NCBI GenBank assembly: GCA_964478455.1
Contig: CAYZJD010000030.1
Span: 1-20,940 of the forward strand
Reading direction: 5' to 3'
Source: CAYZJD01 sp964478455
GTDB taxonomy: Bacteria > Acidobacteriota > Terriglobia > Bryobacterales > Bryobacteraceae
Length of the DNA stretch: 20,940 nucleotides
In this document: positions 7,129-14,428 of the stretch, piece by piece
Position numbering within the stretch: position 1 is the first letter of the stretch
Layout of the letters: each line of letters begins with the position of its first letter
The notes under the pieces: model-generated
Databases searched by the model: none
What the model saw: only the letters and a program-made list of their open reading frames with translations
What the model was told of the DNA's origin: nothing
Made by a program: the position numbers and the translations under genes

Positions 7129-10100
7129 TCAGAAGGTGAGCCGAGCGGCCAGGTGGATCTGCCGCGGACTGCTGCTGTAGACCCGCGTGGGATCGTTGAA
7201 CAGGGCGTTGCCCGGAATCAGGTGGTTGCGCGTCTGTCGCGAGTCGATGGCGGCGACGGTGTTCACGCTGCCCGGAACATATTGCGGGTGGTTGAACGTG
7301 TTGTAGAACGCCGCCCGGAACTCGACCGCCTTGCTTTCCGTGATGGAGAAGCGCTTGGTGACGGTGAGGTCCCAATTGTTGATGCCGCGGAGCGGGAGGG
7401 TCTGCCGCCCGCCGTTGGCGTAGGCGCCCAGGCCAGCACGGATGTACCTGGCGGTAGGGTCGTTGGCCAGGTAGGCGACCACCTGCCCGGCGCTGTTCGT
7501 CAGAGGCGTCACGTCGCTGCCGGTGCGGTCCCTGCCCGCCGGGTTCACAATCACCCGGTCCGGCGCGGAATCGATATTCAGGTTCGAGTCGCGGCCGCTC
7601 TGTACCGTGGCATACTGCGGCGATTCGGCCGTGAAGGTGCCGCCGAAGACCCAGTTGCCGATCATGTTCTTCATGAACCAGTTGGAGTGGTTCTTCAGCC
7701 ACTGGGCTTCATACACCCAGTTCCATGTGAACCGGTGCCGGCGGTCCAGGAACGAGGTGGACCGCTCCGCCCGCATGTTCTGGAAGTCTTGTGGACGGCG
7801 CGGGGAGAGCAGCGTGGAGAACAGGTCGGCCGTGCTGTCGTCGATGTTGTGGCTCCAGGTATAGGCGCCCTTGAACAGTAGGCCGTTAGACCACCGGCGC
7901 GTGAACTCCGTCGCCAGCCCGTGATACACCGAGTTGCCCCGGTTGGGGAACGGAATGATCACGTTGAAGAAGCCGGCGTTCAGGAATTCCGGCAGGTAGA
8001 AGCCGCCGTTGTTGAAGTCGTTGATCAGGTCATCCAGCGTGACTTGCAGGCCGTCCAGTTCCGCCTGCGACGGGGCTTGAAGATAAGTCGGCAGATGCCG
8101 CTGTGGCGTCACCACCGGCTGGATGTTGATCCAGCTCTGGGTGAACAGCCGCACGCCCCTTGTGCCCAGGTAGCGGACGTTGAGGGTGTAGTCCTTGGCG
8201 AGCACGCGCTCGACCCCGAGGTTCCACTGGATCGAGTAGGGCAGATGCTGGTCATAAATGTACGTGCCGGTCGCCGCCCGCCATTCCTCGGGTGTCAGCT
8301 CCTGCTGGGGCGCGTTCGGGGGAATTCCGCCGTTGGCCAGGAAGTTGGGCGCGTCGCTCTGCGGGAGCACCACCGTCGTTTCCAATTGCGGCGGCTTGGA
8401 AAGCGTGCCCAGGTTGTCAAAGTACACATCGTAGGCCATGCCGAAGCCGGCGCGGATCACGGTGTTGCCGCTCGAGCCGGGCGACCAGGTGAGGCCGACC
8501 CGCGGCGCGAAATTCTTCGTTTGCGCCTTCGGCTCTTTGAACTCCAGCACGCCGGGGACGTTTGACACCGAGTTCAGCGTTTGGAGCCGGTCGTCGGCCG
8601 GAATGCCCTTGAACTCGTGGCGAAGTCCCAGCGTGAGAGTCACGTTCCGGCGGATCTTCCACTCATCCTGCGCGAACCAGTAGAAGTTCCAGCAGTTGCC
8701 CCAGTAGGTCCGGCCGCCGACGTTCCGCTGGGCCTGGATGTCCGGCTGGAGGTCCAGCAAGTAGCGCTCGAGGTTCGAGTAATTGTAATCGCCGCGGGCT
8801 CTCTGAACGAAATCGGTTGGCGCGACGTAGCGGCGGGCATCCGCGCCGAACTTCAAGTTGTGGTTGCCCTTCACCCAGGTCGTGTTGTTCACGATCTGGT
8901 AGGTGTTCTGCGTTCCGGATTGCGGAGCGTTGTCGAACGGGCCGATCCGGAGGTTCAGGTCCTGCTCGATAGTGATGTTCGGGAATACGTCCAGGCCCGG
9001 AAACTGGAAGTCGCCGGCCGGAATCGAGTCCGCATAGCGGTTGTAGGACAGGCGTAGCTCGTTGAACAGGGTCGGCTTGAAGGTGTGGAATTGCTGGAGG
9101 GTCAGCAACCGCTGCCGGATCTTCCGGGTATTGGAGAAGGCCGGAAGGTTAGGCGAGGTGGTGATGTCGATACCGTCGTTCCGGCTCTCGACATAGCGAA
9201 AGCGAAGCTGGTCGTTGTCGCGCATGTTCCAGTCCGCGTTTCCCACCCAGTTGTAGGTGTTGAAGTAGTTGGGAAAGCTGATCGGCAGAATGCCGATGGG
9301 AATCTCGACGCCGGCTACGGTGGTGGTGGCGCTGGCCGACGGAGCCGGAGACGCATACTGCTTCAGGATGTCGAGGTTCGTCCTCGAAAGTCCCTGAATC
9401 GGGTCCAGCAGGCGGTAGCCTTCCGCCGTCGGGGTGAAGGTTGCGCTCGCGGGCGAACTGGCCTGGCCCAGAGGGTTGTACTCGACTAGCCCATAGTAGA
9501 ACAGCTTGTTCTTGATCGCAGGCCCGCCGACCGAGCCGCCAACGATATTCTGGTCGTACCGCGGGTTGTCCCGGATCCCCTGGCGGGCGTCGGCTTCGTC
9601 CACCGCATTGAGGTTCCGGTTCTGGAAGTATTCGTACAGCGACCCATGGATTTGGTTTGTCCCGCTCCGGAGGGCGACGCTGAATTGTCCGCCGGTGGAA
9701 TGGCCGAACTCGGCCCCGTACTGGTTCTGAAGGATCGAGAATTCCGCCACCGCCTCATTCGGCACACGGATGTTGGCGCCGGTGACGTCCTTGCGGTTGT
9801 TATCCACGCCCTCGATGGTGAAACTGTTCTGGCGCGGCCGCTGGCCGCCGACGGAAGGCCCTTCGCCCAGGCCGACGCCGCCGCTGGAGGCGACGCCCGC
9901 GCTCATCAGAGCCAGGTTGTAGACACCGAGCGGCAGCGCGCTGGCGGGCGTGTAAATGGCCTCGCGCGACTCGTAGGACGTCGCGATCGTCGCCGTCGTC
10001 GTGTCGATCAAGACGCCCGCTTCGGCGACCTCCACCTGGGTGGCCACCTGGCCCACCTGGAGGGTGAGGTTGGCCGTGGTGGTTTTGTTCAGGGCCACGT

Positions 10101-10392
10101 CTACGTTCTCCAGCGTGGCCGGCGTGAAGCCCTGTGCCCGCGCGGTCACTCGATACTGCCCGACAAGCACGTTGTTAAAACGGTAAACGCCGCTCGCGTC
10201 GCTTTGCGTGGCGCGCTTCACTCCCGTCGCGACGTTTTCGAGTTCAATGGCCGTCCCAGGCACGACCGCCCCGGTGGGGTCGTAGATCGTGCCGGTGATG
10301 TTGCCGTCGGCCGCCTGCCCAAAGCCTGGAACGGGCAGCAGGGCCGGCGTCAACAGAAACACAAAAAGAAACTTGCTGTGGGATTTGTGCAT
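7129..10392 (-). CDS. TonB-dependent receptor, Oar-like, with N-terminal carboxypeptidase-regulatory domain
   Basis: A 1087-residue outer-membrane protein. A signal peptide (about residues 1-25, ending PGFGQA) is followed by a carboxypeptidase-regulatory-like beta-sandwich (about 30-115: GTIYDPTGAVVPGT, then SGVYRFNNVLVGQYRVTA). A plug domain comes next (about 120-260, with NSFTIEGVDNN and TGGQFSVALRSGTNQIHGS), then a long beta-barrel rich in aromatic strands that ends in the C-terminal motif ARLTF with final Phe. This is the large receptor type expanded in acidobacteria. Ligand unknown; members are suspected to import glycans or peptides. A strong AGGGGG site lies 4 bases before the ATG at 10392. 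No anti-sigma/sigma pair or SusD-like gene is adjacent, so it appears to be a stand-alone unit. Confidence 0.93.
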   Translation of the reverse strand: MHKSHSKFLFVFLLTPALLPVPGFGQAADGNITGTIYDPTGAVVPGTAIELENVATGVKRATQSDASGVYRFNNVLVGQYRVTARAQGFTPATLENVDVALNKTTTANLTLQVGQVATQVEVAEAGVLIDTTTATIATSYESREAIYTPASALPLGVYNLALMSAGVASSGGVGLGEGPSVGGQRPRQNSFTIEGVDNNRKDVTGANIRVPNEAVAEFSILQNQYGAEFGHSTGGQFSVALRSGTNQIHGSLYEYFQNRNLNAVDEADARQGIRDNPRYDQNIVGGSVGGPAIKNKLFYYGLVEYNPLGQASSPASATFTPTAEGYRLLDPIQGLSRTNLDILKQYASPAPSASATTTVAGVEIPIGILPISFPNYFNTYNWVGNADWNMRDNDQLRFRYVESRNDGIDITTSPNLPAFSNTRKIRQRLLTLQQFHTFKPTLFNELRLSYNRYADSIPAGDFQFPGLDVFPNITIEQDLNLRIGPFDNAPQSGTQNTYQIVNNTTWVKGNHNLKFGADARRYVAPTDFVQRARGDYNYSNLERYLLDLQPDIQAQRNVGGRTYWGNCWNFYWFAQDEWKIRRNVTLTLGLRHEFKGIPADDRLQTLNSVSNVPGVLEFKEPKAQTKNFAPRVGLTWSPGSSGNTVIRAGFGMAYDVYFDNLGTLSKPPQLETTVVLPQSDAPNFLANGGIPPNAPQQELTPEEWRAATGTYIYDQHLPYSIQWNLGVERVLAKDYTLNVRYLGTRGVRLFTQSWINIQPVVTPQRHLPTYLQAPSQAELDGLQVTLDDLINDFNNGGFYLPEFLNAGFFNVIIPFPNRGNSVYHGLATEFTRRWSNGLLFKGAYTWSHNIDDSTADLFSTLLSPRRPQDFQNMRAERSTSFLDRRHRFTWNWVYEAQWLKNHSNWFMKNMIGNWVFGGTFTAESPQYATVQSGRDSNLNIDSAPDRVIVNPAGRDRTGSDVTPLTNSAGQVVAYLANDPTARYIRAGLGAYANGGRQTLPLRGINNWDLTVTKRFSITESKAVEFRAAFYNTFNHPQYVPGSVNTVAAIDSRQTRNHLIPGNALFNDPTRVYSSSPRQIHLAARLTF

Positions 10393-10530
10393 GGTCCCCC
10401 TTTCTGGCGGGGACCGGAGCAGTTTTTGTGCCAGAAGAAGAAATTGCCTGATTATTGAAACTTACGAACGGAGCATTTCAGCTATAAGTTACTGATTTTA
10501 AGATTTTGATACAATTCGGCGGGTGATGTT

Positions 10531-10566
10531 TGTAACATTGTTTACTCATGTAACGATATTTACTTC
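10531..10566 (+). promoter_or_regulatory. Two-copy 18-bp direct repeat (TGTAAC...TTTACT)
   Basis: Units 10531-10548 and 10549-10566 both read TGTAAC-N4-TTTACT-N2, with 13 of 18 positions identical. The period of 18 bases and position in the divergent promoter region suggest a transcription-factor site. TGTAAC followed 17 bases later by CGATAT could also be an extracytoplasmic-sigma-type promoter reading toward hemD. This is inference. Confidence 0.4.
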
Positions 10567-10630
10567 TGCAACGCGCTGCCGAGCTGCCCTAGAGGCGCTC
10601 AACGTCCTGCGACAAGACTCCCGCGGAGGC

Positions 10631-10702
10631 CGAAGTCCGTGCCCCGTGCGCCGCTACTGTCTTCAACAGTCGTTCGGGGCGGATGCCGGCGCAGGGACTT
10701 CG
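10631..10702 (+). ncRNA. Candidate structured RNA or leader element before hemD
   Basis: Three nested stems can be read: P1 CGAAGTCC (10631-10638) with GGACTTCG (10695-10702), P2 GCCCCG (10641-10646) with CGGGGC (10675-10680), and P3 ACTGT (10656-10660) with ACAGT (10666-10670). It ends 41 bases before the hemD start. The length resembles a tRNA, but there is no T-arm or other tRNA hallmark, and it does not match a riboswitch I recognise. Confidence 0.35.
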
Positions 10703-10743
10703 TGGCGGGCTGTTAAGATCGTAGGCGGAGTCAAGCAGGCAGC

Positions 10744-11577
10744 ATGCCGTTTTCGGGCCTGAGAGTCATCAGCCTGGAGAGCCGCCGCGCGGAGGAAATG
10801 GCGCGCCTGATTCGCAACCGCGGGGGCGATCCGTTTGTTGCGCCGTCGATGCGGGAGGCGCCGCTCGCCGACAACGGCGAGGCGTTCCGCTTCGGCGAGC
10901 GGCTGTTCTCAGGCGGGTTCGACATGATGATCTTCCTCACGGGCGTGGGAACGCGGGCGCTCGCCCGGGTGCTGGCCGAGCGCTGGCCGGCGGAGCGGTT
11001 CGCGGAGGCGCTGAGACAGATCACTGTCGTCGCAAGGGGTCCGAAGCCGATGGCGGCGCTGCGGGAAATGAATGTACCGGTGACCGTGACCGCACCCCGT
11101 CCCAACACGTGGCGCGAACTTCTGGAAACGATCCGGGAGCGGCCGGAAAACAGGATCGCCGTCCAGGAGTACGGCAAGTCCAACCCGGACCTGCTGAAGG
11201 GTCTGCGGGCGCGCGGCGCCGATGTCACGCCGGTGCGCGTTTACCAATGGGCGCTGCCGGAGGATCTGGGCCCGCTACGAGAGGTTGTCCGGCGCATTGT
11301 CGCTCAAGAGGCGGACGTAGTCCTGTTCACAACTTCGGTGCAGGTGGTCCATCTGTTTGCCATCGCAGCCGAGGCCGGCGTCGAGGAGGATCTGCGATCC
11401 GCGATGCGACGCATGGCAGTCGCCTCCATCGGGCCAACCACATCGGAGATGCTCGAGGAGTACAGCGTTCCGCCGGACATGGAGTCATCACAGGGGAAGA
11501 TGGGATTTTTCGTGATGGAGGCCTCCGAACAGGCCCCGGAGATCGTTACTGACAAGCGGCCTGCCCAGCCTCGATGA
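10744..11577 (+). CDS. hemD: Uroporphyrinogen-III synthase
   Basis: A 277-residue cytoplasmic enzyme that cyclises hydroxymethylbilane with inversion of ring D, on the path to haem and cobamides. HemD is poorly conserved, but the two-lobe layout is visible. It starts with LRVISLESRRAEEMARLIRNR, then the hinge FDMMIFLTGVGTRAL (about residues 59-73), then the second lobe with RIAVQEYGKSNPDLLKGLRARGADVTPVRVYQW. It ends with ADVVLFTTSVQVVHLF and VASIGPTTSEMLEEY. The TGA overlaps the ATG of the next gene (ATGA), so hemD is coupled to the ATP synthase genes. No hemC, hemB or hemA lies nearby, which makes the linkage unusual. Confidence 0.9.
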   Translation: MPFSGLRVISLESRRAEEMARLIRNRGGDPFVAPSMREAPLADNGEAFRFGERLFSGGFDMMIFLTGVGTRALARVLAERWPAERFAEALRQITVVARGPKPMAALREMNVPVTVTAPRPNTWRELLETIRERPENRIAVQEYGKSNPDLLKGLRARGADVTPVRVYQWALPEDLGPLREVVRRIVAQEADVVLFTTSVQVVHLFAIAAEAGVEEDLRSAMRRMAVASIGPTTSEMLEEYSVPPDMESSQGKMGFFVMEASEQAPEIVTDKRPAQPR

Positions 11578-11798
11578 AGAACAAGAAGAGCTTTTGGGTG
11601 CTTGCCGGTGAATACACCTCGCTGGCCTTCTTGCTGCCGGCCTCGACGGTGGCCGGCTACGCCATCGGCTACTTCCTGGACCGCGCTCTCGGCACCGGGT
11701 TTCTGAAACCGGTCTTTCTGATCCTGGGCATCGTGGCCGGCTTTGTGAAGCTGATCCAGCAGGTTCAGAAGGACATCCGCAACAGTGACAACGGATGA
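11574..11798 (+). CDS. AtpZ/AtpI-like small membrane protein
   Basis: A 74-residue protein with two membrane helices (about residues 17-36 and 43-58) around the turn YFLDRALGTGFLKP. The motif GYAIGYFLDRxLGT plus a short polar C-terminus (LIQQVQKDI) is typical of the AtpZ/AtpI family that sits at the head of ATP synthase operons and has been linked to assembly of the rotor ring or to ion supply. It overlaps hemD by 4 bases at its start and the subunit I gene by 14 bases at its end, so the three are probably translated together. Confidence 0.85.
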   Translation: MKNKKSFWVLAGEYTSLAFLLPASTVAGYAIGYFLDRALGTGFLKPVFLILGIVAGFVKLIQQVQKDIRNSDNG

Positions 11799-12171
11799 TC
11801 CCGTGCGGTTTGACCGCGCCATCGGCCGCCTGCGCCACCTGATGCTTGGTTTGGCCGTTGCCGGCGCCCTGGGGGCGCTGGCGTGGAAGGGCTGGGGATG
11901 GGCTCTTGGTTTCGCGGCCGGCGCGGCTGCTTCGCTGCTCAACTTCAACTGGCTGCACCAGTTGGTGGCGAGCATCGGTCCCGGGGGACGCCGTACCGGA
12001 AAACGGGTGTTCATCTTCCTTGCCGCCCGTTATGTTCTGCTGGGCGTGTGCGGCTATGTTATAGTGACAGTTTTCGGACTGAACCTGACGGCCGCGCTGG
12101 CAGGCCTTCTCGTTGCGGTCGCTGCGGTCCTCCTCGAAATCCTGTACGAACTGATTTATGCCGGAACATGA
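11785..12171 (+). CDS. atpI: ATP synthase subunit I
   Basis: A 128-residue protein with four predicted helices: about 20-34, 39-56 (GWALGFAAGAAASLLNF), 73-93 and 98-120. The pattern of an early GxxxGxxxS(L)LN motif and a conserved R-x-x-L(L) before the third helix fits the ATP synthase I chain family, which helps assemble the c-ring. The start is GTG at 11785, overlapping the preceding gene by 14 bases; GAAGGA lies 9 bases upstream. The end overlaps atpB by 14 bases. Symbols in this family are used loosely, and the preceding small gene also belongs to an AtpI-type family. Confidence 0.8.
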   Translation: MTTDDPVRFDRAIGRLRHLMLGLAVAGALGALAWKGWGWALGFAAGAAASLLNFNWLHQLVASIGPGGRRTGKRVFIFLAARYVLLGVCGYVIVTVFGLNLTAALAGLLVAVAAVLLEILYELIYAGT

Positions 12172-12895
12172 ACTCTGGGTCACGGCACTATTCAACAAGT
12201 ACCTGGCCGGCCTGGGGAACAACGTCCTTGCTCTTGTAGGCCTGCACGCCGAAGACCCCGCGAAACCCTGGGCGAACTTCATCGTGATGCAGATCCTGGT
12301 TGCGATCCTGGTGATCGCGCTGTTCGCTTTTCTGCGGCCGCGGCTGTCGATGGACCGTCCCGGCAAGCTCCAGCACTGCTTCGAGGTCATCTACCAGTTC
12401 CTGGGCGGGCAAGCGGACGATGTTGTGGGCCATCACGGAAGACGATACCTGCACCTGTTTGCGACGATCTTCCTGTTCGTGCTGTTTGGCAACCTCATCG
12501 GGATCATCCCTCCGTTCGAGTCGCCGACCATGTCGCCGCCGGTGCCGCTGGGGTGCGCGCTGGTATCGTTCGCTTACTACAACCTGATGGGGATCCGCGA
12601 ATTCGGCGTGTTCAAGTACGCGGCCCACTTCGCGGGGCCCATGCCGCTGCTGGCTCCATTGATGGTCCCTATTGAGCTGGTGAGCCACCTCGGCCGGCTG
12701 CTCTCTCTCACCGTGCGTCTTTTCGCCAACATGTTCGCCGGCGAGCAGGTGACACTGGTTTTCATGAGCCTGGTGCCGGTCGTGGTGCCGGCCATCTTCA
12801 TGGGATTGCACGTCTTCGTATCGTTCTTACAAGCGTTCGTGTTCTCGCTGCTGACGATGATCTACGTCTCCCAGGCAACGGCGCACGAACACTGA
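12158..12895 (+). CDS. atpB: F-type ATP synthase subunit a
   Basis: A 245-residue polytopic membrane protein, the stator channel subunit of F0. The family hallmark HLGRLLSLTVRLFANMFAGE places the essential arginine at R187, which faces the ion-binding glutamate of the c-ring; LFGNLIGIIPPFESPT (about residues 109-124) and the C-terminal VFVSFLQAFVFSLLTMIYV are also typical. Length is normal. The ATG at 12158 lies within subunit I. Downstream, 139 non-coding bases separate it from atpE, the only sizeable gap among these genes. Confidence 0.97.
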   Translation: MPEHELWVTALFNKYLAGLGNNVLALVGLHAEDPAKPWANFIVMQILVAILVIALFAFLRPRLSMDRPGKLQHCFEVIYQFLGGQADDVVGHHGRRYLHLFATIFLFVLFGNLIGIIPPFESPTMSPPVPLGCALVSFAYYNLMGIREFGVFKYAAHFAGPMPLLAPLMVPIELVSHLGRLLSLTVRLFANMFAGEQVTLVFMSLVPVVVPAIFMGLHVFVSFLQAFVFSLLTMIYVSQATAHEH

Positions 12896-13034
12896 GCAGT
12901 GCGCCGAACCGGCCATGGGACGGCGGCTCGGCAGGGAACAACAATTCGGCTTCATGCCGTCTCCAGTGTGAGCCCGGCTGCAAGAGGATGACGGGAACCA
13001 CCTCCTGGGGCGATTGATACAAAGGAGAAAGACG
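12896..13034 (+). promoter_or_regulatory. atpB-atpE leader region
   Basis: 139 non-coding bases in an otherwise overlapping operon. A possible stem pairs GCCGA (12903-12907) with TCGGC (12928-12932), with CCG/CGG inside. The region ends in AAAGGAG at 13021-13027, 7 bases before the atpE ATG, a strong ribosome site suited to the many c-subunit copies needed. An internal promoter is possible but not identified. Confidence 0.45.
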
Positions 13035-13331
13035 ATGAAAGTGAAACTGCTGCTGATTGCGCTGGCGCTCTTTGCGTTCGCGAACCCGACGTTCGCGGCC
13101 GATGGGGCCGGCGCCAACTGGGTCGCCATCACGTCCGGCTTTTCGATGGCGATCGCCTCGGCCGTTTGCGGCCTCGCCCAGGCGAAAGCGGTCGCCGCCT
13201 CGGCCGAGGGTATGGCCCGCAACCCCAGCGCCGCCGGGGCCATCCGGTTCGGCCTGTTGCTCGGCCTGATTCTGATCGAGTCGCTCGCCCTGTACACGTT
13301 GGCGGTGATCTTCTTGAAGGTTGTCCCGTAG
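13035..13331 (+). CDS. atpE: F-type ATP synthase subunit c with Na+-type ligand residues
   Basis: A 98-residue rotor-ring subunit. It opens with a hydrophobic, signal-peptide-like leader (residues 1-21, ending PTFA) before the two-helix hairpin. The polar loop is MARNPSAAG and the ion-binding glutamate is E82. Residues Q49, E82, S83 and Y87 have the spacing of the sodium ligands Q32, E65, S66 and Y70 in the Ilyobacter tartaricus c-ring (33 residues between Gln and Glu in both), whereas proton-type rings usually have E followed by A. Sodium coupling is therefore likely but inferred. The ATG has a strong AAAGGAG site. The operon seems to stop here: a large inverted repeat follows, and the b, delta and F1 genes are not in the window. 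Confidence 0.95.
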   Translation: MKVKLLLIALALFAFANPTFAADGAGANWVAITSGFSMAIASAVCGLAQAKAVAASAEGMARNPSAAGAIRFGLLLGLILIESLALYTLAVIFLKVVP

Positions 13332-13343
13332 GCCGGGTGGTTG

Positions 13344-13439
13344 CTGAAAAAGGGGTCAGACTTCTCTGTCCCCGGACTGCAAGATGTTGCCGACATGTTC
13401 TTTGCGACTCGGGGCAGAGCGGTCTGACCCCTTTTTCAG
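13344..13439. repeat. 96-bp inverted-repeat element (REP/MITE-like), also possible terminator
   Basis: Perfect 18-bp terminal arms: CTGAAAAAGGGGTCAGAC (13344-13361) and its complement (13422-13439). The pairing continues inward with one bulge (CTCTGTCCCC against GGGGCAGAG) and then AAGATGT against ACATGTTCTT, so nearly all of the element can fold into one hairpin. The A-run and T-run at the outer ends would let it terminate transcription in both directions, 12 bases after atpE. It contains no gene. Repeats with GGGGTCAGACC arms recall REP-type elements mobilised by Y1 transposases, but no transposase is present. Confidence 0.75.
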
Positions 13440-13515
13440 TTAGGGTTACGGGTGTAGGTTGTAAGTAGTGGGCCGCGGGCGTCGTGACCGTCCTGCAACC
13501 CAATACCGGTATCCG

Positions 13516-14400
13516 ATGAAGCTACAAGGCATCTTCCCGCCGATCGCCACTCCCTTCGACCATAACGGCGATCTGTACAAGGCCAAGGTCAAGCACAACA
13601 TTGAGAAGTGGAACCAAACTGGCCTCTCGGGCTATGTAGTGTGCGGCTCCACCGGGGAGAGCGTCATGCTCTCAGCCGAGGAGAAGACCAGGCTGTGGGA
13701 GTGGGTGGCTGAATACGCAGCGGTGGACAAGCTCCTGCTGGCCGGCACCGGGATGGAGAGCGTGCGCGAAACCGTCGCGCTGACCAATCTCGCTGCATCC
13801 CTGGGCTACAAGGGAGCGATGGTCCGGACACCGCACTACTACAAGAATCTGCTGAACCGCAAGGAGGCGCAGACGCTGTACTTCCGCGCCGTGGCCGACC
13901 AGGCCACGATCCCGATCATGATCTACAACTGGCCTCAGGCCACCGGGATCGACATTCCGGTGGAGGCCGTGGTCGAGCTCTCCGAGCACCCCAACATCAT
14001 CGCGATCAAGGAGAGTTCGGGGAACCTCGAGAAGGTGATGCAGATGATCCGCGAGGTGAAGCCGGGCTTCCAGGTACTGGTCGGGTCGGCGCCAACGCTC
14101 GCGCCGTCGTTCGCCGTCGGCGCTGTGGGTGCAGTGCTGGCGTTTGCCAACGCCGCACCGTACGCCTGCATCACCATCTGGGAGGCGCATCGCACCCGGG
14201 AAGCGGTAGCAGCGATGGACTGGCAGAACCGTATCGCCCGGGCGGCTTACCTTGTCACGACGAAATATGGTGTGCCGGGCCTTAAGTATGCCATGGACCT
14301 GAACGGCTACTACGGCGGCCCACCGCGCCTTCCGCTCGTCCCGCCCGGGCCTGAGGCGAAGAGGGAGATCGAAGAGGCGTTTAGGGAGATCAAAGGTTAG
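13516..14400 (+). CDS. DapA/HOGA-family (N-acetylneuraminate lyase superfamily) aldolase
   Basis: A 294-residue class I aldolase of the dihydrodipicolinate synthase superfamily. The TIM-barrel motifs are clear: GSTGES (44-49), YNWP with catalytic Tyr137, and IKESSG with Schiff-base Lys165, giving the usual 28-residue Tyr-Lys spacing. The arginine that binds the substrate carboxylate in true DapA (YNVPSRT) is replaced by Ala142 (YNWPQAT), so lysine biosynthesis is unlikely. The C-terminal VPGLKYAMDLNGYYGGPPRLPL resembles 4-hydroxy-2-oxoglutarate aldolase (HOGA1). The true substrate is unknown. An upstream GTG at 13468 is in frame, but ATG 13516 matches the family start (MKLQGIFPP). No clear ribosome site. 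Confidence 0.88.
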   Translation: MKLQGIFPPIATPFDHNGDLYKAKVKHNIEKWNQTGLSGYVVCGSTGESVMLSAEEKTRLWEWVAEYAAVDKLLLAGTGMESVRETVALTNLAASLGYKGAMVRTPHYYKNLLNRKEAQTLYFRAVADQATIPIMIYNWPQATGIDIPVEAVVELSEHPNIIAIKESSGNLEKVMQMIREVKPGFQVLVGSAPTLAPSFAVGAVGAVLAFANAAPYACITIWEAHRTREAVAAMDWQNRIARAAYLVTTKYGVPGLKYAMDLNGYYGGPPRLPLVPPGPEAKREIEEAFREIKG

Positions 14401-14402
14401 AG

Positions 14403-14428
14403 GCGCGCGGCTCGTGGAAGCCACGCGC
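14403..14428. terminator. Bidirectional hairpin between convergent genes
   Basis: GCGCG (14403-14407) pairs with CGCGC (14424-14428), then a mismatch, then GGCT (14409-14412) with AGCC (14419-14422) around a six-base loop. It fills the 27-base gap between the two stop codons and touches the stop codon of the minus-strand gene. No T-run is present. Confidence 0.45.

Larger units (their letters stand above)
10393..10743. other. Intergenic region between receptor and hemD
   Basis: A 351-base region without a credible gene. The first part (about 10435-10566) is clearly richer in A+T than the rest of the window and must contain the divergent promoters. It holds an 18-bp direct repeat (10531-10566). 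The second part (about 10567-10740) is GC-rich and contains a nested stem structure (10631-10702). Confidence 0.7.

Noticed and set aside
7057..7881. 274-codon plus-strand frame across the receptor end
   Set aside because: Antisense to the TonB-dependent receptor, with no family signature and no ribosome site.
10631..10702. Possible tRNA gene
   Set aside because: Length and outer stem are suggestive, but there is no GTTCRA T-loop, no D-arm and no anticodon arm with a seven-base loop.
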